NCBI GenBank assembly: GCA_037126765.1
Contig: JBBCBC010000001.1
Span: 20,478,622 to 20,542,621 of the forward strand
Origin: Stenogyne calaminthoides
Taxonomy: Eukaryota; Streptophyta; Magnoliopsida; Lamiales; Lamiaceae
Direction: 5' to 3'
DNA length: 64,000 nucleotides
Under the pieces are notes generated by a model. It was given only the letters and a program-made list of their open reading frames with translations. It was not told the DNA's origin and searched no databases. The position numbers were made by a program, and so were the translations under genes. Below, one piece after another: positions 44,913 through 57,019 of the stretch (its first letter is position 1; every line of letters starts with the position of its first letter).

Positions 44913-47900
44913 CTAGAGCAAAATCTCAGCAATCTGGACGGCGTTAAGAGCAGCACCCTTGCGTATTTGATCCCCACAAACAAAGATGTCCAACCTATAT
45001 TCAGAAAAAATACGATCATTTGCATGTGATTCTATAAGACATTACGTAGAAACTGTTGGCAGAAGCAAAACTGTTAGAAATACGGATCAGTTGTACCCAT
45101 AATTGCCGTCCTGAGAAACATCTTGGCGTATTCTTCCAACTGCAACGTCATCTTTATTTGAAACTTGTAATGGGGTTGGGAATACGTTGGCCGCTCTGTC
45201 ATCAATCACTACTACGCCTGGGGCACTGCTCAGAATCTCTCTTGCCAACTCCTGTTAGAAATGGAAATCTTAATTATAAATATTTTATTAAATATTATTT
45301 TTAATAGATTATATAAAAAATATATGAGGTTGAAACTATAAAAAGCTTTCTCTTGAGGATTATGAATTATAATTAGCTATTTGATAAAATAAAATATTGA
45401 GAAATGTACAGAAAATGTAATATAGGTGGAAGACATTGCAGATGGTTTTATCCTTTTAGGTTGCACCAAATTATAAACTGATGCAGTACAAAACCATTAG
45501 AGATGCTCTTATATCAGAATTCGTAATTTGTTTCAACCCAAAGCCCAAAAGAAATGATTCACCAGCCACCTCCATAATTAAACGGAAGGGTACCAACCCA
45601 AGCAGAGTAAGTAAAGCTATAGGAGAGTTTTCAATGTGTATGCACAATTAGTGGATGAATACAAACTAAGAGAAAATAATTTTTATACCCCAATGATGTA
45701 ATTATCAATAAATAACTAAACTGCAACTTACTACTAAAGATCAAGCAAACATCAGACATTTCTATGAATATGTAAAATGTTAACACGAAACGTCCAATTT
45801 GCTTATCCAGTTGTATAGAATATAGAAAAAAAGCATGACTTATCAAAATCTATCATCAAATAAGGTTATAACTTATAAGGGTAAGAATAATTTCAGATAA
45901 AATAATTATACCTCATCCAACTGTGTATCAAATTGAAGATTCACACTCTCAGCATGAGCACGCATGACAGGCACTCTTATACAGGTGGCAGTAACTTTGA
46001 CATCTTTATTGTTCTGCATTGCATAGTAGAAAACGTCACACACACACATATTTATCTAGCTTGCCAAATAAAGGCATAGAATCAAACAGAAAGGTTACCC
46101 ATATTTTTCTTGTCTCTTTAACTAATTTCATCTCCTCTTCGTTGTATCCATTTGGAAGGACAGGTGCATTATGCGAGAACAAGTTAAAGGCATACTGCAG
46201 GTTAAATAAATTTATTAGATGTTGCAGAGATGATCAGATGCAGAAATATGGTCTTCGAACTTATGCTGACCTGTTGGCTAAAGATTTTACACGTAGGCTC
46301 TTTTCCTTCCAGTACCTAAGTTATAGAACGATTCATTTCATTTGCCCAGTAATGGGGTGATATAATAAAAATATTAAAAATTAAATAAAACAAGAAAGCA
46401 CCTCGCGAGTCTGTTGTTCAAGCTCTTCCATTGCTGCAGCGCCTGCACCACTAGCGGCCTGGTATGTGCTGACTACCATGCGTTTCACCTGCAAGGATAG
46501 ATTGTCAAATATAATACAACATACATAATAAACCAGATTTTTAAAGTTAAATGATAACTTGAAAGTGTGTTGGGTAGCCAAAAACTAAATATTGTGACGA
46601 ATAGAAGTGGGCTAACTGCTATATACAGAATTTGCGTTTGTTTTGGGATTTAAGTGTGCGGAGCAAGTCAAGGTTTTAAAATCCAGGGATTTAGAATCCT
46701 TGATGAATAGTAAATGTATATGTTTGTTTTGAGATTTGAGTAGGGTGAGATTTAACTTTATGTCAAATCAATATTTAATAATGATTGATATTGTATTATT
46801 ATATTATATTGAGAAGAGTAATAAAGTGTATAAAGTGTGATGTATTGGGAAGAGTAATAATAAATTTTATAGGTATTTGTAGGTGTGGATGGAATGTGGG
46901 ATTTGAAAACCAGACTCTAAATCCCAAACTCGTATGAGACGGGGAGAGCAAAGTCCTAAGTTCATCCGTGTGAGTCCCAAAACAAACGCAACCTAAGTGT
47001 TGGGAGTCAGAAACAATAATCTGTGAGCTTTTCACTAATCCAGTGTTCCAAAAATGTGTTACTTTTGCAGATCAACTTCATATCTTTGGCATAACAAAAT
47101 GCAAAACTATTTTTTTTTCCAGGAATCAGGACCCTGTTGAAAAGCAAAATAATAAGATATGCATCGTCACCCCCAGTACACCAGATGAGACAGTACTAAA
47201 CACAATAAAAACTGGAAAGTTAATAATATAAGAAGTTGTTTTTTTTTTTTTTGAAGTTGTTTTTTTTTTTTGAAGTTCTACTAAACACAATAAAAACTGG
47301 AAAGTTAATAATATAAGTTGTTTTTTTTTTTTTGAAGTTCTTCCCAACTCGAAACAAAGTATATTTAAAGTCAACACACACAGCCCAACTTTGGTAGTCA
47401 GTATAAGATCCACTCCACGAAGGGTTTATCTAATCATACATGCATCATCTTGATCAATGAGATTTAGACAACCTGCCAAACCAAGGTTTATGAAAGTGAT
47501 GCTTCTCATCTTTTTCTACGTTAATCAAACTTAAGTAGCAACCAAAGGAGATCAGCAACACAGTTTCAAGAATTAGTTCATCTCGAATGACACATATTAA
47601 CTGATTATCATTGTTACTTATTCACAGTCATCTTCATCAATATAGACCTTCCTGTAATGATTGCTATCTTGAACAATAAACCACTGAGCAAATCCAATGC
47701 TCAAAAAATTATTGTTTCAAAGGACACAAACAGAAAGAAAATGCTGATTCTTCCTCAACTCATGACATAACCAACCCAATAATTCATTATTCCCTCGCAT
47801 TCATCCACTAGCATTTAGCCTAAAACCTGAGAAATCAATTCAATCTCACTAAAGATCTCCATACATCATAGAATGGGCTATCACTGAAATTTCATCACAG

Positions 47901-48614
47901 CAAAGAGATTATTCAGAGCAAGAAGCATTCTAGTTGAAATATAGTCCTATTGTGTTTCTCCTTTTCCCACATCACAAAATTGGGGATAAACAAACCAAAC
48001 AAATGCAGCTGAAAAGGAATACTTACATTTGCACGACGATGCAATGGGGTGGCAGCCATTAGGCAAATAATAGTGGAGCAATTAGGATTAGCAATTAGCG
48101 CCCCCTTACCACTCCTCAGCTTAATACCCTCCATTGCCTCAGGATTAACCTCCGGAATCACGAGCGGAACCCCCTCATCCATCCTAAAAGCCGAGCTATT
48201 ATCCACCACAATGGTGCCCTTTCCAACCGCGATTGGCCCAAATTTCTTGCTGATACTCCCGCCGGCGCTGAACAGAGCAATGTCGACATCATCGAAGCTG
48301 TCCTCCGTCAATTCCTCGATTGTGTAATTCCGATTCTCGTAACTGACCGTTTTCCCGGCGGAGCGTTTGGAGGCGAGTAGCTTGAGGGATCGGTAGGGGA
48401 AGTCTCGATCGGAGATGACGGAGAGGAACTCCTGGCCAACGGCGCCGGTGACGCCGACAATGGCGACGGAGGGGCCGTCTTCTCTGAGGGACATGCGGAC
48501 GGCGCCACGGCGGTTCGAGACTGGAGTTGAGCGGGAAATGGGGAGGGTGACGGTGTTGTGAAGGAAGGGGGTGGTGAGGTGGTGGTGCGGAAGAGAGAGC
48601 GTTGGGAGCTTCAT
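44913..48614 (-). CDS. ASD: Plastid aspartate-semialdehyde dehydrogenase
   Basis: Seven coding exons on the minus strand: 48614-48027, 46488-46402, 46315-46271, 46194-46099, 46013-45912, 45251-45097 and 44994-44913. All have GT-AG borders and keep frame, giving about 384 residues, close to plant ASD length. The enzyme makes aspartate-4-semialdehyde from aspartyl phosphate with NADPH, at the branch to lysine, threonine and methionine in plastids. A Ser/Thr/His-rich leader of about 40 residues precedes the nucleotide-binding GVTGAVGQE motif. NPNCSTI carries the catalytic Cys. MVVSTYQAASGAGAAAMEEL and RVPVMRAHAESV (catalytic His) follow, and it ends DIFVCGDQIRKGAALNAVQI. Exon 3 is only 45 bases. 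Intron 1 (1.5 kb) hosts a MITE and a tandem repeat. Confidence 0.97.
46632..46991. mobile_element. MITE in ASD intron 1
   Basis: A perfect 17-base terminal inverted repeat, TTGCGTTTGTTTTGGGA at the left and its complement at the right, encloses 360 bases. This terminus is typical of hAT-type MITEs in eudicots. It sits about 140 bases from the exon 2 acceptor. Confidence 0.85.
47194..47340. repeat. Tandem repeat in ASD intron 1
   Basis: ACTAAACACAATAAAAACTGGAAAGTTAATAATATAAG plus a T tract occurs twice with a period of about 85 bases. The transcribed strand is therefore A-tract rich. Confidence 0.75.
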
Positions 48615-48681
48615 TTTGTCCGGCGGCGGCGGCGGCTGCGGAAATGAGGAAGATGGATGGCGGTTTAGGTAAATTAGTTTG

Positions 48682-48707
48682 TAGGGTTTAGAATGGAATT
48701 AAATATA
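48682..48707 (-). promoter_or_regulatory. ASD core promoter, TATA-like and telo-box
   Basis: Reading the minus strand, TATATTTAATT (48707-48697) precedes AAACCCTA (48689-48682), a telo-box often found near the start of plant housekeeping genes. The CDS begins about 70 bases downstream, after a GCC-repeat leader. Confidence 0.5.
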
Positions 48708-48769
48708 GAAGGGAAATTGAGAGGACTTTGTTGGACCATTGGAGGCAAAACAAGCTAGTATAAAAAGCA

Positions 48770-49022
48770 TGGTTGCAGAAATCGGCATAGGAGGCTGTCA
48801 GCCGCCCCGAATTTGTTAAAATCGGCGAGAAAAATTGGTTTCACTGCTAAGCGGCGCCTAGGCAAACCTATGTGGATTTAGGCGGCCGCCTAGGTGGATT
48901 TATGTCAATTTATTTTGTAATTAAAAAAAAAAAAAAAAAAAAGTCGGACAGCCTAGGCGGCGATTAGAAGCTAGGCGGCCATAATCTGCTCGCCTAGCGA
49001 TTTTCGACTTCTGCACCCTTGA
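48770..49022. mobile_element. Palindromic GCCTAGGCGGCC element near ASD promoter
   Basis: Imperfect inverted ends (GGTTGCAGAAATCG and CGACTTCTGCACCC) flank several copies of GCCTAGGCGGC in both orientations and a 20-base A tract. It is GC-rich against an AT-rich background. It lies about 70 bases upstream of the ASD TATA-like box. Confidence 0.6.
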
Positions 49023-49500
49023 TAAAAAAAGGAAGGTAGTTAGAAACTTGCATTTTCACATAAAGTCTTAAATTGTTTGTTTTATTTTTTTGGGTAGATG
49101 AAACTTACATTTCACCCATAGTAATGTTGGCAGGGAATAATGTTTTTTAGGTCAAGGTAAGTTAGGGGATGTTATGATTTAATAACAATAACTTTAACGG
49201 TTTGTGAATGTAAGACAATATATTTTAAAATATGTAAATGTATAACAATCGAGTCCAAATAATTCAATTCGGAGTGAAATGTTACATGAGTTGAAAGATT
49301 ATCATAAATTTACAGATTCTGAAAACATAGCATCCTACTTTTACAAGTTCATTACAAGTCCATAAATCTATTAATGTATGACAGTCGAACAATTCACGTG
49401 ACATTTCAGCATCAATCAATCTCTATATGTTTAGAAATTTCAACGGCCCCCTCCCTCTCTTTGTCTGGACTTGCAAGCAATATCTTAGCAATTAAAACAA
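49023..49500. other. Intergenic, no gene seen
   Basis: AT-rich, with no supported feature. Confidence 0.5.
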
Positions 49501-50103
49501 GGAATTAAGTTTTTTGAAGTCCAGTAATTTTGCTTCGTTTTTAAATTGGTTCGAATTGTTTTGACTTTTTTGATTTTGTCCTATAAATTATCAAAAAAAT
49601 TGAAATTGGTCCTTTAACATGCGTTGTAGCAGGTCACCAATCAGGTAACCATCACCTACGTAATTATTTTATTTTTTCCTTTAAATTCGAAATGCCACCT
49701 AAACTTTTTAATCCTAATAATTTTGGGTCGTAATTTTTCTGCGTATTTTTTAGGAAGAAATGGTGGTTTTCTGCGTATTTTGGTTTATCCGATCATTTTA
49801 GACCCACTAAACCGACCCGATTTGCTTTGTATTTTAATATACAAATTGTTTTTACCCCCAAATCAAAACCCGATCAAAATTATCATGATTAAAAAAATTC
49901 ATGTAGCGCTTCAAAATTAATGGAAAAACCAAAATAATTACTCATGTGACAGTTATCTATTGGTAACCTGCTGCATCAGGTTAAATGATCAATTTTTTTT
50001 AAAAAAATAAAACTTACAGGACCAAAATTAAAAAAATCAAAACAATCCGGACTAATATCAAAACGATGCAAAGCTACTGGACTACAAAAAAACTTAATCC
50101 CTT
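49501..50103. mobile_element. Long-inverted-repeat element
   Basis: The left arm (about 49501-49660; GGAATTAAGTTTTTTGAAG, then GGTCCTTTAACATGC) is mirrored by the right arm (about 49950-50103; GGTTAAATGATC ... CTACAAAAAAACTTAATCCC). Arms are about 150 bases, and the interior has no transposase. Confidence 0.7.
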
Positions 50104-50150
50104 AAAACAACAAAAAGTCACAACTTTTTAAACACAAACAATACTTATAG

Positions 50151-50290
50151 GAATTAAGTTTTTTGTAGTTCAGTAACTTTGCATCGTTTTAAAATTGATC
50201 TCAATTATTTTGACTTTTTTATTTTGATCATAAATTTTTTTAATTTTTTAAAATTGTTCATTTAACCTGCTGTATTAGATTACCAAGATA
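50151..50290. repeat. Truncated second copy of the inverted-repeat element
   Basis: GGAATTAAGTTTTTTGTAGTTCAGTAACTTTGCATCG repeats the left arm of the element at 49501 in the same orientation, and stops near 50290. Confidence 0.65.
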
Positions 50291-50967
50291 AATTTTGGTC
50301 CACGTAAATATTATTTCATCTTTTACTCATTTGTAAAATGAATCTATCAAAACCTTGTACAAGGATCCCACAATCCGTTATGAATCAAATTCACATAATT
50401 TTTTCTCTTCAAACACAGGGAGGCAAAATTCATAGTTATAATTGTTGTATATTTGCGTAATAATAGGTTAGACACACCTAAAATGATGTTATTTTTAAAG
50501 GTATTAATTCCTCTCACATAGGTGTAAATGGTTCACAAGGAATTAACCTTCCAAGATATAAAACATATTCCACGGAAATTCGATAGCTACACTCTAACGA
50601 ATTTCAGAAGCAGAAATCACAAGTATGTATATAAAACTCAAAATAAAAGACTCGATATATGGAGAGACTCGACCTTCAGTGTTTAGAGAAACTTAATTTC
50701 TCCTTATCTCGAGAATGTATAATTTTCGATATTCTCAACTTTTCATACATCCTGGGTATTTATAGATATTCAATGGTTGCACTGAAAGGTTACAACTTAT
50801 CGGAAAGTCATGTTAACGAAAAGGCTGCGATTTTCAATGAAGAAAAGGTGCAACTTCACTTTGAACCTTTCAGATCCATAGATACAGAATAGTAGAATGA
50901 GTACAAATTTTCTTACGTTAAAGTGACGATGTAATCATCGAATCACCATGATCAATTCTCAAATAAC
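50291..50967. other. Intergenic / 3' flank of CRAL-TRIO gene
   Basis: AT-rich. A 77-codon plus-strand frame at 50659-50892 has no recognisable motif. The last part is the likely 3' UTR of the minus-strand CRAL-TRIO gene. Confidence 0.45.
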
Positions 50968-52787
50968 TTAGTCGACAAATGTCTTTATCTCGACGTCTTG
51001 AACGAGTGTGAGTTTTGCTTGTCCGCCGAACTCCTCAGGCAACACTTCCTCCCCAACTTCCCTAACGAATCCCTCTCGTTCCTCTTCGCTTGTCACAATC
51101 ACGACCTGAATTTCATGCCGTACCAACATATATATGAGTTTGATAAATGATAAATTAAACAAGAAACAAGTACCCAATCTCCTAAAATATGTGTACCTTT
51201 TCTAAAGTAGCTTTGTCAAGAAAGCGCGCAACCAATCTCCAAACACGCACGAAAAATTCAGGCATGTGTAGTATGTAACACTTTGCTAAGCGCTCCGGAT
51301 AATACGCCTATCCAACACACCAATGCATAGAGGATCAATGGTATTACTTCTTTTCACTCAACAGTATTAGTTGGCCAGAATAAATTGTTTTCACTAAAAG
51401 TATTAGTTGTGTGTAGTTGCGCAGTACCATGCAACTTACTCAAATTTAAACACTCCTCAATTTAAATGTAGGATCGATGACTTACTTGCAAGAACTGAAA
51501 ACTAGTGAGCATGCCACGAACATCCACATTTTTGTAGGACATGTGTTGCATATCAAGAACGGCCACCAACTTCTCCTTTCCAACTTCTTTGCCACCTCTA
51601 CAACCACTGAAATCGGAACAACATCGTCATCAACTCTGCTTAATTTTTATTCCCAAAGATTTACAATAATCCGCATAAACATAATTACCACACGTTTGAC
51701 TAAGCTTATTTTAAACTTCTTATAAGCTCCAATATCACATTCACACAACCAATGGAATCGGAACAAGATCATCATAACTCTAACTTTGCTTCATCTTATA
51801 GGATGATAATAGTTTATAAAATCTCAAACATCCTTTAAGTTCATATAAATTTCAACTTTCACATTTGCAATTTAGAATTTTAGATAACCATATAGTTAAG
51901 TACTGAAAATTGTACCTTGCAATGATTTTGTCCAGCAGATGAATCACGTATTCTGCACCATCAGTAAAGCCTTTGCATTAGGAACTAATTAAGGTTTTAT
52001 TAAATGTAACACTCCAAAACCTCATGATTTAATTAATAGAAAATAGATTTGTTTTCTTAAATTTATATATTTCCTGAAAAGAGTGTGACTATTCATACCC
52101 ACAAAATTACTAACTTCACTCACTTTTATAATTGTATTTGATGGTACTACAATTAAGTAGCTAATTTTTATTTATTTTTTGAATGTACAAATGAATTTGA
52201 TGGGTGCTAATAGTCAATTACTCTAATGAGGATCACCATTATTGAACTCATTTTTCATGGACCAATTATTTAGCAGAGTTAGAAATATAATTTTTTGTGA
52301 AGTACTAATTTACTTTTATAACACCAAAAAAAAAAATTGAAAACCAAAACACATATACATACTCTTGAATTGAGTCTGATCTTTGGAAGGAAAATGCTTG
52401 TTGACTTTGATTATAATGACAGGGTAGCCCTTTGTCGATAACCCTTGTAGAAAGGCTTTTTTGGAATTTAATTCATCAGCAACTTGAGCTTGAGGGATGT
52501 AATTAAGGGGCACAAATGAAGCCCTCCATTTCTGCCACTGCACAAACATCTTTGCAGCTTTTTCTTTGTCTAATGATCTTGCAATCAAGAATCTCATCAG
52601 AGTAATATCCCCATATCCCTGCCAAAAAAAAATAAATCAAAGTATTAGTTGTTTCATGTAAAGGTATTAGTTGTTTCATGTATAGGTATTAGTTGCAAAA
52701 GCAAACATTAATTACCTCAGTGGAAGAACCATGCTTCTGAACTGCTTCTCTCATCTGGGCTACTACCAATTTCTGATTTTGGTCCAT
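50968..52787 (-). CDS. SEC14-like CRAL-TRIO protein
   Basis: Six exons on the minus strand: 52787-52716, 52618-52363, 51952-51916, 51597-51486, 51307-51197 and 51105-50968. All borders are GT-AG and the frame is kept, giving 241 residues. The CRAL-TRIO N-terminal helices (GYGDITLMRFLIARSLD, then AAKMFVQWQKWR) come first. The lipid-binding lobe follows: KGYPVIIIKVNKHFP, LVAVLDMQHMSYKNVDVRGM, YYPERLAKCYILHMPEFFV, ARFLDKATLEK and VVIVTSEEE. It ends LPEEFGGQAKLTLVQDVEI. Plant Sec14-like proteins exchange phosphatidylinositol and phosphatidylcholine between membranes. There is no GOLD or nodulin domain, so this is the short soluble type. Exon 3 is 37 bases. Confidence 0.94.
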
Positions 52788-52839
52788 TTCTGGTAATTCT
52801 TACACTTGAGAGAGAGGAAGAGAGTTGAAAAAGAATTAA

Positions 52840-52868
52840 ACATATATATATATGTGTATAGATGGGCC
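52840..52868 (-). promoter_or_regulatory. CRAL-TRIO gene promoter elements
   Basis: On the minus strand GGCCCA (52868-52863), the complement of a TGGGCC site II-type element, is followed by an ATATATATATAT TATA-like run near 52855-52843. A CT-rich leader precedes the ATG at 52787. Confidence 0.45.
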
Positions 52869-52869
52869 A

Positions 52870-53394
52870 CTTGAAACTATCAAAATATAATAATATATAA
52901 AATGCATCTTTATTGACTCAAAACTGTGTTGATTTTTATTAATTTTTTGTTACGAGAAAAGACTGCCATCTTCGAAGCTTCTGAACCACAAAGTTAGTCT
53001 TTTTACTCCAAGCAGCCAACTTGGAAAACTGTTTTTCATCACTTGACTTTTGTTTTAGTAGTATACATGATATTTTTAGTTTTTTTTTTTTTTAAGTATT
53101 CTTTGGTAAATTGTCAAAACTGTGAGATTCTTTTAATAATTTGGACATTTTTTTAAGTATTTTTTGAAGAGATATATTGGAATGAAGGTTGATTGTGTTT
53201 GATAAATGAAGTTGGGGGAATGATTTATATTGTACTTGAAAAAGTAAACATGGAAGTTGGTCATTCTATATGATCGTACGTTAGAGAACTTGGCATTATT
53301 TACAGCCAGGACAAAAAAAAAATAGTCGATTAAAAAAATATAAATAAAAAATTATAATTAATTAATATTTTGAATAATAATTTTTTCACGGCGA
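52870..53394. other. Intergenic, no gene seen
   Basis: AT-rich sequence upstream of the CRAL-TRIO gene. No supported feature. Confidence 0.5.
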
Positions 53395-53930
53395 TTTGCT
53401 AAGTTATTATTCATCATCGTATCTAATTTTTACCGTACAAGAAAATAGAGATTTGACTTTAGAATTTTCTAACATAATTATAGAATTTTCCAAAAAAATA
53501 ATTTTGTCATTAAATAGTGACATTGCTTACAAATTTTTTAACATTCTAGTAGGCAAATATATTGTCTACGAATTGCCTATAGATTTTTAAAGACAAACAA
53601 GTTACCTACACATTTGTAATTTTCATAAATAAATAAATTATCTACACAAATAATTAATCTTATAGACAATTGACATTTCTGTAAGCAATTACATTTGTAA
53701 TTTGAAGTACTTTAGAATTGCCTAAAAATAAATTTACCTATAAATTATAATTTTGTCGGTGAATTGTTTTTAGGTAATTTGAGTATTAAAAATTTCTATA
53801 TGTTTAGGAAAATTTGTAGACAAGTCATAGGAAATTCTCACTATATATCTAAAGACGAAATTATTTTCGTTAAAAATTATATAGGCATGTTGGAAATTTC
53901 TATAAACAATTTTCTATTTTCTCATAGTGT
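53395..53930. mobile_element. Possible CACTA-like non-autonomous element
   Basis: The right end reads TTTTCTATTTTCTCATAGTG, whose complement starts CACTATGAGAAAA, a CACTA-like terminus. The interior carries repeated TTGCCTATAGATTTTT / GTAGGCAA-like subterminal motifs. A matching left CACTA end was not found. Confidence 0.35.
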
Positions 53931-54480
53931 TAAAAATATTATGAAATTTTAAAAATATTGAGGATATATATATATGATATTTCACAACGAAAATTAATTG
54001 GCCCACCTTACCTTAGTGTAGATCCGCCAATGATTATTTTGGTACTCATAAAGCCTAAAATTTTAATTAAACAATTACTACTATTTAATTTCCGACGAAT
54101 AGTTTCGTTATTTGGAGTAAACAATATATTATGTAATCTTGTGTTTTTGTTTTGTAACTTGATCAGCCATAGATATAATTAAAACCAATGCACATAAAAA
54201 TTGTCAGTTTTATTTAGAAAAACTATCAGTACTATTAATCAGATAAACTATCATTGTCACTGTATGCTACTAAGTATCACGGTTACACATATAAATTATC
54301 ACTATTATAAAGAAAAAATTTACTATTACGCAAAAATACTAGCTATCACTGTCTCTAGTGAAGATACATTACTGTGTGGAATGAGTTTTAATACTTTTTG
54401 TGAAGCATTTCCCTTCGCAATCGTTCATAGTGTTATTTTCCCGTGCACCTTCATCTTCATTGTTTACGTGTGAAATGAGG
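53931..54480. other. AT-rich stretch with ACTATCA repeats
   Basis: Several ACTATCACTGT-like units occur at 54225-54370, resembling the TATCATTGT units at 58530 and 59020. No gene seen. Confidence 0.45.
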
Positions 54481-54620
54481 GCGTGGAGAGCTTGGTGCGA
54501 CGGCGCGATGCGGCGTGGAATGAGCACGGCGCGATGCAATCTGGATTGAGCAGCAATGGCGGGAGTTCGCAACGTGAGTTGAGTAGCAACGGCGTGAGAG
54601 CCCCCGCGACGCCGACATGA
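54481..54620. other. GC-rich islet, unidentified
   Basis: About 140 bases rich in GGCGCGATGCG-type sequence, including near-repeats GGTGCGACGGCGCGATG and GAGCACGGCGCGATG and AGCAGCAATGGCG against AGTAGCAACGGCG. Frames on the minus strand lack a recognisable domain. Confidence 0.4.
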
Positions 54621-54879
54621 ACATGGCAAATTGGAGTGAATGGATTGGGAGCAAAAATTTGAGTCAACTCATCTCTCAAACTGAGTGATTATATTGAATT
54701 AAGGTTCATAGTGTGTGAATTTAGTATATTTATCACAGACATATTCACTCCAAAATATACATCCACAACTTTAAATTGAATAATTATGATTATATTTAAT
54801 AACTTTAATTGTCTTTCATAATATCTTTGAAAACGTACAAGTTGTTATTTTTCCCTAGAATAGTAGGCTAGCCTTGCAA
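54621..54879. other. Intergenic, no gene seen
   Basis: AT-rich with no supported feature. Confidence 0.45.
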
Positions 54880-55064
54880 CATGTGCACTGTGCACCCTAT
54901 ATTGTATTTTATAAACATATAATTTATTACATTAAAACATTCAACTTGTTTTACAAATACAAGTTGCACGTTTTAATATATTAAGTTGTATATTTCAACG
55001 CAACAAATTGTATATTTTCAAAATACACTATGAAGTGTATGTGCACTTGGTGCACATGAAACCC
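54880..55064. mobile_element. GTGCACC-type MITE
   Basis: CATGTGCACTGTGCACCC on the left and ATGTGCACTTGGTGCACATG on the right bracket ACATTCAACTTGTTTTAC and AAGTTGCACGTTT segments shared with 39826-40032 and 57020-57180. Confidence 0.6.
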
Positions 55065-57019
55065 ACTCAGAATCATATAGAACCTTAAGAATATTCTAAA
55101 TTATAGAATTGTATTCTAGAATAATTTCATAAAACTTAAGAATATGTAGAGAATTATGGAGTATCTAGGGAACTTCTCCTACTGTTGAGTTAAAAAACAA
55201 TTATCTACTGCCCATTAAGGAAGTGAATCTTATTATATAATAGGATGATGTTTTTCTCAAGAAACTGTCAAGTGTCCATCCTAAGTCGGTGTCAAGTGGA
55301 CATAACATGTTAAAATGTATTTTTCTACAAATTAGAGGAGCCAAGTCAAGCGTTTCAAAATCATTAAAAATGGGATAGACAACCGGTTCACTTCTCATTA
55401 TTTTATTGGTCTGCATTTATCAAAATCTAACTCCTTCAAATCCTTCAAATTCCAAAGCTGAGTAGAACACTTCAAATTACAAAACCGAGTAAAACACCTA
55501 TAAATAGGGAATTCAGTTAACATTGGCTCACGTGAATGTAAATTGAAGGTAAATACATGTTTCCTGCTGTAAAATATTTATCTTTTTCCCAATAAATACT
55601 AAAAAATTAGAAGGATTTTTAACTGGTGTTTCTCTTTTGTGCAGGAAAAGAGGAGAAGAATTTGAGTTGAAAATATATGCAAGCCCTCTTAAAAATTCTG
55701 AACTTCAGTTTATCGTGTTACTCATCTGTTTTAGAATATTTGGACTCTGACATTGCTGAATAATGTCAATCAAAGGATCTGATGAGAATACACGTTGAAT
55801 AGGTATTTGTAGAAGATTTTGATAATAGCATTGGGAAGAAGAATTAGCAGAATTGGGCAGACGAATTGATGTTTGGCTTAATTTTGTGGTGAAGATTGCG
55901 GCTGTTTGGGTTTTTTATTTGTCTTATAGGACTAATATTGCAATTCTATTGAGTTTGGGCCATGTTTAATTAAAATTTTGGGCTCATTTGTATTAAATAT
56001 GGCATGACATATTGTTCCTTTCTGTATTTATTATTTATAGTGATCAAGATGACATTAAAAATTTAAATGCTATGTAACTATTTAGATGTATTTAATTTTG
56101 AGTAAACATTGGTTGATGTGATTTTTTTGTATGACCCGAGTGTAAGATCAAGAAGACATTTAAAATTCAACATATTGCATAGTGTTATTTAGATGTATTT
56201 AATTTTGAGTAATTTAATATATAAGTATATCAATTTATTATATAATTAATATTTAGTATTTAATTTAGTAAATAGTTGATAGTGTGTATACATAATAGTA
56301 ATATTGAAAAAATAGAGTACACCATAAACTCGGATTCCCATAATTTTTTGTCAACATAAATTTACAAGTTACAATAGGCCCGTACGATAAATTTTATTTT
56401 ATAACTGTTCTTATATTATATCTTCATTTATTTTATGCAACATAATTATTTTATATTATATTCGTTCAATTTAAAGATTTTTCATCAATACATATTAATA
56501 TATTAATACTTATTTCTTAAACATTGTCTCATCTTTTTTCTTTTTAATTCTTTGTTATTCCATTTATTTTGTTTTAATTTTCAAGTTTTGACTTCATGTT
56601 TAAAAAATATAAGTTTCTTCTTTATTTTTGGGAAATAATAATTGACATAAAGGAATCAATAAATTCGAGGCAAAATAAAAGTGAAGCCTCATTTTTTCAC
56701 AATAAGAATATTAATATAGTTTTACTCAGAAGTGAGTAGTAAACATTTGGAGCGTGTAGAAAAAACATTTTGTTTTTATCAAAATGGGTAGAAAAACAAT
56801 TATCCCATTAGTTTTTGTAATTTTTATAAATTTCATCAAGTTTCTTGCAAGTAATTACACTTTTTAATCTAATTATTATTTGAATAGTTAGTATATTTAA
56901 ATTTATTAAAGCAATAATAATAGTCCATGAATGGTATTTACCAAAAGAAAATCATAATTTTATCTACAGTTGATTTTTGTTGTCCTCTTTAGTTTTTAGT
57001 ATTTAATATGAGCAGGTCT
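55065..57019. other. Intergenic, no supported gene
   Basis: AT-rich. A short direct duplication (TTTAGATGTATTTAATTTTGAGTAA at about 56083 and 56188) is present. A possible acceptor before a purine-rich stretch at 55640-55680 has no coding continuation. Confidence 0.45.

Noticed and set aside
48049..48327. 92-codon plus-strand frame opposite ASD exon 1
   Set aside because: It is an antisense shadow of a well-supported conserved exon.
54369..54679. Overlapping minus-strand frames in the GC-rich islet
   Set aside because: Three frames are open at once because of composition and repeats; none shows a conserved domain.
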